64,000 nt of DNA, from positions 1 to 64,000 of the forward strand of contig JAIPJB010000002.1 of the NCBI GenBank assembly GCA_021734395.1. The letters are read 5' to 3'. Position 1 is the first letter of the stretch, and every line of letters begins with the position of its first letter. The notes beneath the pieces were generated by a model that ran no database searches, was not told the DNA's origin, and saw nothing but the letters and a program-made list of their open reading frames with translations. This document shows positions 56,564 to 64,000 of this stretch, piece after piece. The DNA comes from Candidatus Altimarinota bacterium (GTDB lineage: Bacteria; Patescibacteriota; Gracilibacteria; UBA4473). The translations under genes were made by a program, and so were the position numbers.

Positions 56564-58516
56564 ATGTCTTTTTCTGCCCACACTTTCGAAGTTCATCCTC
56601 CAGAAGGAAATCTCGGGTTTTCATTCCATGAAACGGTCAGCGAAGGCCGAGAGATTTACTTTTTAGCAAAATTCGATGCAAAAACAAAAGAAGCCCAGAT
56701 GTGCGCCGAATCTATATTTGGTGCTATTGTCGAAACACTCACCGAAGCAAAAACCGGAGATGTCTATGATCTTTTTGAGGATGCTCTCAAATCAGCCAAT
56801 AAAGAAGCTCAAAAACTCCGAGCAAATATGCCCCAAAACCCAGAAATAGTGGTGGCTTTTTTTGATTTTCACAATCTCTATCTTTCTCAATCCGGAGAAT
56901 CAGAGGCATATCTCGTACGAGGGACTAATATTTCCCAGATTACCGAAACACCCGAAAGTGAAAAAGTTTTATTTTCGAACATTCTCAGCGGACAAGTCTC
57001 GGTCGACGATACCGTACTTTTGTGCAGCAAAAGGATATTACGATTTCTAACCGCTAATCAAATCGTAGATGTATTTGGTCGGAGTGATTTCCAAGGAGCC
57101 GTCAGCATGTTCCGTCATGAATTAAGTGCCGCTTCCGAAGAAGACATCCTGGTCACTGCTATCGGTATTGGAAAGCAGGAAGAAGAAGCATCGAGTGCGG
57201 GATTCCTCTCCAAAGTCATATCCAAAAGCAAAAAAGCACTGGCAAAAGAAGAGTCTCTCACCGAAATAAAAGAAGAGAATCAAGAGTCAGAGCCGCTTGA
57301 AGAAGAGCTCGAAAAAGATGATTTTGAAGACGAATCATTTGGAAATGAAGAGGAAGCAAGAGAAGAAAAAGAATCACTCAAAGTCGGGGATCTCTTCAAA
57401 TGGATCCCATCGTTTACAATAAAGCCAAAGAAAAACCTTCTTATTATCGCCGGAACAGTCCTGGGAGTCATTATTTTGAGTATCGGCATCAAATTTATTG
57501 CGAGTTACGAATCGGCCGATACAAAAGAATTACGGGAGCAATTATCAATCGCCCGTGAAGCACTCGTGCAAGCCGATACGTTTTTGATTCAGGGAGAACG
57601 ACAGATGGCTTCCGAATATCTTGAAAAATCAAAAGAAGCGGTACAAACCGTTTTGAATTCTCGATCGAAAAATTTTCGCTCTGATGCACAGTTCTTATTG
57701 GCGGACATTGAGGAAAAACAACTCCAGGTAGAAAATGCTCGAAAGGTCAACCCTCAGCTACTTGCCGATCTGGGAGTCAAGAATGACAATCTCGACGCAG
57801 TCGGGCTTCTGGCTCTCAAAGGAAACCTCTTTGTCTATGATCTTAATAATGTCTATAAAACTGTTCGAAATATCGTAGAAAAAGGACTTCCTATTTCTGA
57901 CCAGGAAACCCTTGTTTCGGCTGCAGTTCGAGAAGATCAAAACACTCTCCTTTTTCTTACCGATACTCCTCGTATTATTGAATATCGCGAAGGACTTATT
58001 ACTCCTATGAGCACTGAAGATGACACATGGAAACGAGGAATCGACATTCAGACCTATGGTCGCTTTGCTTATATTTTGGATCCGGTAGAAAACCAAATCT
58101 GGAAATACGAGCGAAAGAGAAGTCAATATTCTCCTGCTGTCGCTTATAATCAAGGAGCCGATCTTTCCCGATCCGTGAGTATGACGATTGATGGATCGAT
58201 CTATATTTTGTCCGATGATGGTACCATCCAAAAATTATTTCGAGGCAGCAAAGTCGATTATGCTTTTCGTGATCTCCCCTCTGTTCCTTTTAGTGGAAAA
58301 AATCTCAAAATCTATACGACTCCCGAACTCGACTTTTTGTATGTATTGGATCCGACAAACGCTCGTATTTTAGTTTTTGTAAAAGGTGATCGATTCGCCA
58401 CATATAAAAAACAAGTCCTCTTTGATCTTCCTGATGCTCGTGATTTTCACATAGACGATTCTGGACAAAAAGTAAACGTACTGACCACCGATAAAATCTA
58501 TGAATTCCCGCTTTAA
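56564..58516 (+). CDS. membrane protein with PP2C-like and beta-propeller-like parts
   Basis: 650 residues. Residues 1-205 resemble a degenerate PP2C-type phosphatase domain (GFSFHETVSEGREIYFLAKF, SGQVSVDDTVLLCSKRILRF); the metal-binding Asp residues of active enzymes are not clear. An acidic linker (about 220-280) precedes one helix (about 289-311). The outer half has a coiled coil (about 320-400) and a repetitive beta part (about 405-650) with SVSMTIDGSIYILSDDG, likely a propeller. It starts a rightward operon with the iron-sulfur genes. Confidence 0.7.
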   Translation: MSFSAHTFEVHPPEGNLGFSFHETVSEGREIYFLAKFDAKTKEAQMCAESIFGAIVETLTEAKTGDVYDLFEDALKSANKEAQKLRANMPQNPEIVVAFFDFHNLYLSQSGESEAYLVRGTNISQITETPESEKVLFSNILSGQVSVDDTVLLCSKRILRFLTANQIVDVFGRSDFQGAVSMFRHELSAASEEDILVTAIGIGKQEEEASSAGFLSKVISKSKKALAKEESLTEIKEENQESEPLEEELEKDDFEDESFGNEEEAREEKESLKVGDLFKWIPSFTIKPKKNLLIIAGTVLGVIILSIGIKFIASYESADTKELREQLSIAREALVQADTFLIQGERQMASEYLEKSKEAVQTVLNSRSKNFRSDAQFLLADIEEKQLQVENARKVNPQLLADLGVKNDNLDAVGLLALKGNLFVYDLNNVYKTVRNIVEKGLPISDQETLVSAAVREDQNTLLFLTDTPRIIEYREGLITPMSTEDDTWKRGIDIQTYGRFAYILDPVENQIWKYERKRSQYSPAVAYNQGADLSRSVSMTIDGSIYILSDDGTIQKLFRGSKVDYAFRDLPSVPFSGKNLKIYTTPELDFLYVLDPTNARILVFVKGDRFATYKKQVLFDLPDARDFHIDDSGQKVNVLTTDKIYEFPL

Positions 58517-58795
58517 ATGGGGGACCAAAAAAGAATCGTAAAAGTATGTGAAGGTCCTGCCTGCACCAAAAACATGGCACGCTACACAGTAGAGCGTGCA
58601 AGCAATGATATTCGAAATAAAAAAATAAAAGATATTGATATACAACGATGTCCATGTCAGGGAAATTGCGAATCAGGGCCAACTATTGTTGTCATGCAAG
58701 GAGAGAAGGAAACACGACATTCTCATATGACTCCACTAGAAATCAGTCGTCTGCTGGATACAATCCAGAATGATAATTCTCGTCGAAAAAAATGA
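58517..58795 (+). CDS. thioredoxin-like [2Fe-2S] ferredoxin
   Basis: 92 residues, ATG directly after the stop of the previous gene. Cys 11 and 16 (CEGPAC) and Cys 47 and 51 (CQGNC) form the cluster-binding set of NuoE-type thioredoxin-fold ferredoxins; Cys45 is extra. It probably passes electrons to or from the FAD reductase encoded next, with which it overlaps by 4 nt. Confidence 0.85.
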   Translation: MGDQKRIVKVCEGPACTKNMARYTVERASNDIRNKKIKDIDIQRCPCQGNCESGPTIVVMQGEKETRHSHMTPLEISRLLDTIQNDNSRRKK

Positions 58796-59493
58796 ATTTT
58801 TCTGAAGGGACGCTTACCGTCACAGAAGTACAAGATGTCGCTCGTGAAACAAAACTTTTCCGATTTTCATCGGATCCAAAAATAAATTTTCAGGCAGGAC
58901 AATTTTTGTCTCTGCAGTTTTCCCCAACTGCCTGGCGAGCCTACTCGATTGCTTCCGCCCCAAGCGAAAAAGAAATAGAGTTTGTTGTGCGGTTGGTTCC
59001 AGGAGGGGCGGCTTCTGAAATATTCAAAAATACAAAAGTCGGCGACACGTTTCCTTTCAAGGGACCATTTGGAAATTTTCTCTTATCAAAAAACAAGGAT
59101 GCCAATCTCATTTTTTGTGGCACAGGAACCGGTATTGCGCCCTTGCGATCGATGATTATTACAGAGGGCGAAACAAAATCACCTCGACCGATGAAACTCC
59201 TTTACGGCGGCAGAAATCCCGACGATATCGCCTATCTGGATCAACTAGAAGACTGGGGCAAAAATCTAAATGTACAACTGGGATTTTCCCGAGAAATACA
59301 AGGATTTGAACCGAAAAAAACGGAAACAGAAATCCAGAATACCCGCATCACAAAATTTTTAGAAACACTCTCTCCAGACGAAAACAATGAATTCTATATC
59401 TGTGGAAATGGCGACATGGTGCAATCGGTAACACAGATGCTTCAATCTCAAGGAGTCTCTCGTGAGCAAATTTTCATGGAGCGATTCAATTGA
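58792..59493 (+). CDS. FAD/NAD(P)-binding oxidoreductase (ferredoxin reductase family)
   Basis: 233 residues. FAD-binding barrel with RAYSIAS (49-55) and GPFGNF (91-96), nucleotide-binding part with GTGTGIAPLRSM (110-121) and a final CGNGDMVQSV (about 203-212). No own iron-sulfur cluster; the preceding ferredoxin probably fills that role. Substrate and pathway are unknown. Confidence 0.9.
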   Translation: MNFSEGTLTVTEVQDVARETKLFRFSSDPKINFQAGQFLSLQFSPTAWRAYSIASAPSEKEIEFVVRLVPGGAASEIFKNTKVGDTFPFKGPFGNFLLSKNKDANLIFCGTGTGIAPLRSMIITEGETKSPRPMKLLYGGRNPDDIAYLDQLEDWGKNLNVQLGFSREIQGFEPKKTETEIQNTRITKFLETLSPDENNEFYICGNGDMVQSVTQMLQSQGVSREQIFMERFN

Positions 59494-59532
59494 CATTGTT
59501 TTCAGAAGCTTGGCGGTGGTATGATAGGAAAG

Positions 59533-59982
59533 ATGAAAAAAATTTTGGCGTGCTGTTTCTGTTTTTTATTCTTCTTTTTTGGAGAGCAGGCTGTTTTTGC
59601 TCAAGAAGAAGATCTCACCCCAGAGCAACAGAAAGAGAAACTCAAAGAAAACATGGAAAAATTACAAACTGATACGGGATCTTTTGATGTCGGAATCTTG
59701 TCTGTGGGAAACGAAAAAAATCTGACTATCATTGATCCAGAGACAGGCAGTCCTGATAATATTCTGAATCGCATTGTGAAACTTTTTGCTCAGATTCTGG
59801 GAACATTGGGAATTTTGATGCTGGTCATCGGAGGACTCATAATGATTACTTCCGAAGGCGATGAAAACCGTCTTCAGAGAGGGAAAAATATTTTTTTCTA
59901 CACCATCGTCGGACTCTTGGTCGGTTTTGCGAGTTTTATCGCTGTTCAATTTGTTATTTCTGTTATTTTCCTTTCCGCATGA
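59533..59982 (+). CDS. VirB2/TrbC-like small membrane protein 1
   Basis: 149 residues from ATG 59533 (AGGAAAG just before; ATG 59521 is an alternative). A signal peptide ends near AVFAQ, an acidic linker follows, then two helices (about 88-108 and 122-145) with the loop SEGDENRLQRGKNIFFYTIVG typical of VirB2/TrbC-like proteins of Patescibacteria. Pilin-like or pore-like function is possible but unproven. Confidence 0.75.
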   Translation: MKKILACCFCFLFFFFGEQAVFAQEEDLTPEQQKEKLKENMEKLQTDTGSFDVGILSVGNEKNLTIIDPETGSPDNILNRIVKLFAQILGTLGILMLVIGGLIMITSEGDENRLQRGKNIFFYTIVGLLVGFASFIAVQFVISVIFLSA

Positions 59983-60446
59983 AAAAAACACTCTTCTTTT
60001 TCTGCGCTCTTCTCTCTCTCTGTATCCCCTCTTTGGTTTTCGGACAAGATGGCAATGAAGAAGGAGGTGAAAATGCTGGATATCGTATTGAGCTTCGAGA
60101 GCCTCTGGGGAGTGAAAATATAGAAGACAAAGATGGAGAAAAAGTACAGGTCATCGAAGGGCAAACTGGTGCCGAATTAGTAAAGAATTATATTCAATTG
60201 GTTTATACATATCTGGCTTCTATTATTGGCATTGTGGCAGTATTGATCATCGTCGTGTCAGGTGTACAGATGATGATGGGTGGTGCTGATCCGGACATGG
60301 TCACCCAGGCAAAAACTCGAATATTCCAAGCTATTTTGAGTTTGATTCTTCTCTTTTTATCGGCGGCCATACTCTATACAGTGAATCCCGGATTTTTTAC
60401 TCGAGATACAGAGCAAAACGAAAACGGAGGCGGCGAAGGGGGTTAA
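59979..60446 (+). CDS. VirB2/TrbC-like small membrane protein 2
   Basis: 155 residues, ATGA overlap with the previous gene. Signal peptide (cleavage near VFGQ), an acidic stretch, then two helices with the loop GGADPDMVTQAKTRIFQAIL (about 100-119) between them. It is a paralogue of the previous product. Its stop is overlapped by that of pyrC on the other strand. Confidence 0.72.
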   Translation: MKKTLFFFCALLSLCIPSLVFGQDGNEEGGENAGYRIELREPLGSENIEDKDGEKVQVIEGQTGAELVKNYIQLVYTYLASIIGIVAVLIIVVSGVQMMMGGADPDMVTQAKTRIFQAILSLILLFLSAAILYTVNPGFFTRDTEQNENGGGEGG

Positions 60447-61684
60447 AACTGAACTTCCGAGGCTCGAAAATCCGGAGCCACTATTTTTCCTTTATCATAT
60501 ACCAAGGTTCCACTCACAAATGTCTGTTCTATCTTTCCCTTTATATTCCAACCGGAAAAGGGGGACCACTTGGCTTTAGAATAAAATTGTGCAGGATCAA
60601 TCTGCCATTTTGCTTGAGGATCGACGAAGACAACATCGGCATCCCATCCTTCTTCAATTCGTCCTTTTTTATCAGCCATATGAAATATGTCGCGGGTACG
60701 AAAACTGGTCATTTGAACAAACTTTTGGAGCGATAGGTTCCGGCGTTGAAATTCTGTCCACAAAAGCGGAAAAAATGTCTCTACTCCCGAAATCCCAAAG
60801 GGCGGAAAAGTACTCTTTTTTTCGGTTAAGGTATGAGGAGCGTGGTCGGTCGCCAGAATATCAATCGTCCCATCTTCTACCCCGCGCCACAATCCCACAC
60901 GATCTTCATCGGTTCCAATTTCCGGTTTCATAAGTGCCAAAGCCCCCTGATCTTCAACATCCAACAAAGTCAGTAATAAATGATGCGGACATACTTCAGC
61001 GGAAATTTTTTGAGCGGTCGAAGAATCTTTTTTGAGAGTGCGCAATAATGCCACTTCCGAAGTACGACTGGTGTGACATAAATGCAATTCACAGGGCATC
61101 TTTTCTTCCTGCCAAACTTCAATTGCACGGGCAAAAGTCTGATCTTCCGCATGCAGAGAAACCTTCCGACCCAGACGAAATATTTTCCGCCAGGTTTCCT
61201 CCTGATCCATCTTGAGATGACCGGTCGTTTCATTCAGATATAATTTTACTCCGGGAATATTTTGAGCGGCTGCTATTTCGTCATGATTAGATTCTCCCGC
61301 CCCAAAATAAAAGGCCCAGTGCACACACGATTTTTTTCGTGAGAGAGAACGTTTGAACTCCAAATTCTCACAGGTAAAAGTAGGCGGCTTGGTATTGGGC
61401 ATATCAAAAAAAGTCGTCACTCCTCCAGCCGCTGCAGCCTGAGATCCAGACTGAAGATCTTCCTTTTCCGAAAACCCGGGATCGCGAAAATGTACATGCG
61501 GATCGATGAGGCCAGGCAGGAGAATTTTCGTAGATTCTTTTTTTTTGAGTGCGGACTCCAAAATCCCAGAATCCGAATTCTTTCTTTTAACAGATGAAAT
61601 CTTTCCCCCCCGAAGAACAACGTCTCCGATAAATTGTTCGTCAGGATTTATGACGACAACGTCTTTAAATTGAACAGTATCCAT
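60443..61684 (-). CDS. pyrC: dihydroorotase
   Basis: 413 residues. Metal-binding DPHVHFRDPGF (about 61-71), the Asp/His-rich SLHAEDQ (about 175-181), and ATDHAPHT (about 279-286) are all present, as in class I (PyrC, about 420 residues) enzymes. It closes carbamoyl aspartate to dihydroorotate. It starts 2 nt after the pyrB stop, so both pyrimidine genes are one unit. Confidence 0.93.
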   Translation of the reverse strand: MDTVQFKDVVVINPDEQFIGDVVLRGGKISSVKRKNSDSGILESALKKKESTKILLPGLIDPHVHFRDPGFSEKEDLQSGSQAAAAGGVTTFFDMPNTKPPTFTCENLEFKRSLSRKKSCVHWAFYFGAGESNHDEIAAAQNIPGVKLYLNETTGHLKMDQEETWRKIFRLGRKVSLHAEDQTFARAIEVWQEEKMPCELHLCHTSRTSEVALLRTLKKDSSTAQKISAEVCPHHLLLTLLDVEDQGALALMKPEIGTDEDRVGLWRGVEDGTIDILATDHAPHTLTEKKSTFPPFGISGVETFFPLLWTEFQRRNLSLQKFVQMTSFRTRDIFHMADKKGRIEEGWDADVVFVDPQAKWQIDPAQFYSKAKWSPFSGWNIKGKIEQTFVSGTLVYDKGKIVAPDFRASEVQF

Positions 61685-61686
61685 AA

Positions 61687-62589
61687 TCAGAGATTGAGAG
61701 CCCGAGCAATAAGCGCCATACGAAGGGGAACTCCATTGCGAGCTTGTTCGAAATATTTTGCCTGAGGCAGACTGTCTACTTCTGAAGTAATTTCATTCAC
61801 CCGTGGCAGAGGATGTAAAAGAAGAGCATTGCTTTTCATCATCGAAACCTTTTCCCGATCAAAAATAAAGCTGTCCCGCAATCGCAAGTACTCATCACGA
61901 TCCTCAAACCGTTCTTCCTGGACTCGTGTCGCATAGACCACATCTGAAGTCTGTAAAATATCATTCTGGAGCTCTGTATGTTTCTGATCTCCCGCAGACG
62001 CTTGAAAATGTTTTTCAGGAATTTGCAAAACTTCTGGCGCTACAAAATGCATTTGAATGTGTGGAAAATTTCGCAGAATAGTTTCCAGTGAATGAACAGT
62101 TCGTCCGTATTTGAGATCTCCCACAAAGGTCACTGTGAGCGGTTTTTGAATATCAAAATATTTACTGATCGTAAAAAGATCAAGTAATGATTGCGTCGGA
62201 TGCTCTCCTGGTCCATCACCAGCATTGAGAATAGGAACCGAAGACACTTTGGCGGCGCGCTCTGCATAACCTACATCTTTGGACCTCATAGCGATAACAT
62301 CCGCATAACCGGACAAAATACGCGTTGTATCTTCCACGGTCTCCCCTTTTCGAACCGAGGACACAGCGGCATCGGGAGTGGAAATAACTTTTCCTCCCAG
62401 TCGATGCATTGCTGTTTCAAAACTCAGACGCGTACGCGTCGAAGGTTCATAAAAAAAGGTCGCTAATATTTTCCCCTGCGCCAAATCACTTGTCCCTTTG
62501 GCGAGTATTTTTTCCATCTCTTGAGCTTGTTTTAATATTTCCAAAAGCTGCTTTTGATCAAACTGAGCTGCATTGAGAACATGATTCAT
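61687..62589 (-). CDS. pyrB: aspartate carbamoyltransferase catalytic subunit
   Basis: 300 residues from the ATG at 62587-62589, the normal size; the frame extends up to 53 residues further but into sequence of the divergent spacer. The carbamoyl-phosphate motif is STRTR (about 49-53) and HPLPR (about 260-264) is present. It makes carbamoyl aspartate. No pyrI regulatory gene is adjacent. Confidence 0.94.
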   Translation of the reverse strand: MNHVLNAAQFDQKQLLEILKQAQEMEKILAKGTSDLAQGKILATFFYEPSTRTRLSFETAMHRLGGKVISTPDAAVSSVRKGETVEDTTRILSGYADVIAMRSKDVGYAERAAKVSSVPILNAGDGPGEHPTQSLLDLFTISKYFDIQKPLTVTFVGDLKYGRTVHSLETILRNFPHIQMHFVAPEVLQIPEKHFQASAGDQKHTELQNDILQTSDVVYATRVQEERFEDRDEYLRLRDSFIFDREKVSMMKSNALLLHPLPRVNEITSEVDSLPQAKYFEQARNGVPLRMALIARALNL

Positions 62590-62718
62590 TTGAAATAAAT
62601 TGTAGAGGAACATTTGACAGAGAGCAAAAAAAAAGTACTCTGCCGCCGCTTTCTGCGTTCCCGGGAAAAGTATCTCTGTCATTACGAGATCTCCGATACG
62701 CGAATAACCCATTCTCTT

Positions 62719-63177
62719 ATGATTGCAGTAATACAAATCGGCGGACATCAGGCTCTGGTGAGCGAAGGCGATGTTTTGGAAATAGATAAACTCGACTCAG
62801 AAGCTGGAAAAACCGTTTCTTTTGAGGCACTTCTTGTTTCTGAAGAAGACGGAACCAACTGTAAAATTGGCGCTCCGCTCCTGGAAGGAGTGCGCGTCGA
62901 AGCCAAAGTTCTCGAGCATGATCGAGCAAAAAAAATTCGGGTTTTCAAAATGAAACCCCGCAAACGATATCGTCGAACAAAAGGACACCGTCAGGATTAT
63001 ACGGTAATCGAAATTACAAAGATCGGTAGTGGTACCAAAAAATCCGAACCCAAAAAAGAATCTTCAGAAAAAAAGACTGACAAAAAATCAACTTCTCAAA
63101 AACCGAAACAAGCAACCGAATCAAAAAAACCAACCACAAAAAAGAAAACAGTTGCGAAAAAGAAGAAAAAATCGTAG
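62719..63177 (+). CDS. rplU: ribosomal protein L21 with Lys-rich C-terminal extension
   Basis: 152 residues from the ATG at 62719 (MIAVIQIGGHQALVSEGDVL). The L21 core covers about 1-103 (KMKPRKRYRRTKGHRQDYT). About 50 extra residues follow, consisting of Lys, Ser, Thr, Pro and Glu, which is unlike the usual L21 end. No rpmA follows, although L21 and L27 are normally adjacent. Confidence 0.93.
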   Translation: MIAVIQIGGHQALVSEGDVLEIDKLDSEAGKTVSFEALLVSEEDGTNCKIGAPLLEGVRVEAKVLEHDRAKKIRVFKMKPRKRYRRTKGHRQDYTVIEITKIGSGTKKSEPKKESSEKKTDKKSTSQKPKQATESKKPTTKKKTVAKKKKKS

Positions 63178-63189
63178 CCTTTCTTCGGC

Positions 63190-63606
63190 ATGACTGATGA
63201 TAATTCACCGGTAGATCCAGCTGACAACCATCAAGGAGGACAAAATTCCACAGGCGGAAAACATGTTTTTCAGATTCCTCCTCATCCCAAGACTGAATTT
63301 GATGAAGAGTCTTTTTTGACATTGCTGGAGGGATCGATTTCTCTGACCATGGAGGAAAAACGACGAGTCATCGATGCGATCCCTCGCTTAGAAATCGAGC
63401 AGATCAACGAGCTCATAAAAATATTCGAGGAAGAAAAAGCAAAATTCGCAGATCTGGAAAAAGAGTTCTCTGACGATGTCGCCAAACTCAAAGCCCAGCG
63501 CGAAAAAGAAATCGAGATGGCACAAATAAAAGAAGAGGAAAAACAATCCTCCACAGCCGAAGAAGACGAAGCTACGGCACTCAAGAAAAAGCTTCTGGGA
63601 GAGTAG
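63190..63606 (+). CDS. hypothetical coiled-coil protein
   Basis: 138 residues. Disordered N-terminus (about 1-30), a helical segment FLTLLEGSISLTMEEKRRVI (about 43-62), then a strong Lys/Glu coiled coil (about 75-125). It follows rplU after 12 nt and may belong to its operon. No family recognised. Confidence 0.6.
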   Translation: MTDDNSPVDPADNHQGGQNSTGGKHVFQIPPHPKTEFDEESFLTLLEGSISLTMEEKRRVIDAIPRLEIEQINELIKIFEEEKAKFADLEKEFSDDVAKLKAQREKEIEMAQIKEEEKQSSTAEEDEATALKKKLLGE

Positions 63607-63615
63607 AATATTTCC

Positions 63616-64000
63616 TTATTTTTGTTTAACAAAATAAATCAAATCTCCTGTACCATACGGTTTTTTTTGTTCTTCCGTACATTTTTCAGCAAAATGATAA
63701 ATAGCTGGTTCACTGAGCTCTGTCGGTCTAAAAACCCTGCATAATTCATAATGCTGATCGTTAATAAACCAATTATTGCCCGCATCTGTGTAATATAAGT
63801 AAGTTCCATCATCAGCTGTTAAAAAGAGATTTCCGACTTCCACTATTGCTGTTTTTTCTTCTTCGGAGAGAACTTCTCCAGAATACAGAAGTGAAATAAC
63901 TGTTTTTACCACAACAAACGAACCAATAATAACGATCAGTCCAATAAGCGACCACATAATTCCCTTTTTTGCATTCGAAACCGCCTCTCCTCCAGCCGCC
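63616..64000 (-). CDS. VirB2/TrbC-like membrane protein, N-terminus beyond the window
   Basis: An ATG at 63955-63957 gives 113 residues, but the frame is open upstream to the window edge, reading AGGEAVSNAKKGIMWSLIG. This is the loop and second helix pattern (GG-x-E-x-V-x-x-AKK) of the two VirB2/TrbC-like proteins at 59.5-60.4 kb, so the true start lies beyond base 64000. After the helix (about 63870-63950) follow about 85 residues with two Cys, not present in the other two proteins. Confidence 0.6.
   Translation of the reverse strand, partial: AAGGEAVSNAKKGIMWSLIGLIVIIGSFVVVKTVISLLYSGEVLSEEEKTAIVEVGNLFLTADDGTYLYYTDAGNNWFINDQHYELCRVFRPTELSEPAIYHFAEKCTEEQKKPYGTGDLIYFVKQK

Overview
The window reads as a chromosome segment of a Candidate Phyla Radiation (Patescibacteria) bacterium, possibly near Peregrinibacteria; the phylum is inference. 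The signs are very dense short operons with 1-14 nt gene overlaps, many genes without a Shine-Dalgarno sequence, an archaeal-type triosephosphate isomerase, a V/A-type ATPase, VirB2/TrbC-like small membrane proteins, FKBP and dienelactone-hydrolase lipoproteins, and dispersed GC-rich palindromes. TGA is used as a stop codon (for example at the end of the 3-methyladenine glycosylase gene), so this is not the Gracilibacteria code 25.

Layout. 1-1.2 kb: tRNA-tail-like repeats and one small membrane protein. 1.2-7 kb: FKBP lipoprotein and a leftward envelope operon (membrane hydrolase-like protein, pgsA, CarS-like CDP-lipid synthase, pgpA, SDR epimerase, O-antigen ligase, mraY). 7-13.1 kb: secreted protein, obg, infC-rpmI-rplT, tpiA and a baseplate-J-like membrane protein. 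13.1-14.2 kb: tRNA-Gln(TTG) within tRNA-derived repeats plus a GIY-YIG nuclease. 14.2-20.1 kb: dienelactone hydrolase, alr, mpg, DoxX, VKOR, and two Cys-rich secreted proteins. 20.2-22.7 kb: tRNA-Gln(CTG), its duplicated tail, and two secreted proteins that share a duplicated promoter, leader and signal peptide. 22.7-30 kb: acyltransferase-like membrane protein, host-attachment-like protein, hflX, and a sugar module (ROK kinase; sucrose-phosphate-synthase-like GT4, GH100/invertase-like, HAD phosphatase). 30-38.8 kb: zinc-ribbon gene, RND pump with adaptor, hisS, a YerC/TrpR-like regulator and small genes. 39-48 kb: V-ATPase genes (H-I-K-E-C-F, then A after two unrelated genes). 48-64 kb: TPR protein, Ig/FN3 surface protein, class I aldolase, WecA-like transferase, transporter-HEAT fusion, PP2C-like/propeller protein, ferredoxin plus reductase, VirB2-like proteins, pyrC, pyrB, rplU.

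The most striking signals are regulatory. At 37.1-37.3 kb a promoter drives a short, probably leaderless ORF with six consecutive Phe codons, followed by mutually exclusive antiterminator and terminator hairpins: the architecture of a phenylalanine attenuator, placed before a gene of unknown function. At 29.95-30.16 kb a second element has the same logic with an Ile/Leu-rich peptide, and a third terminator/antiterminator pair follows the YerC-like gene. Also notable are tRNA-Gln-derived repeats with a palindrome in the D-arm, a palindrome present three times, degenerate heptad repeats filling V-ATPase intergenic spacers, and a duplicated leader/signal-peptide cassette carrying different mature secreted proteins.

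All functional assignments come from motif recognition by eye; no database search was run.
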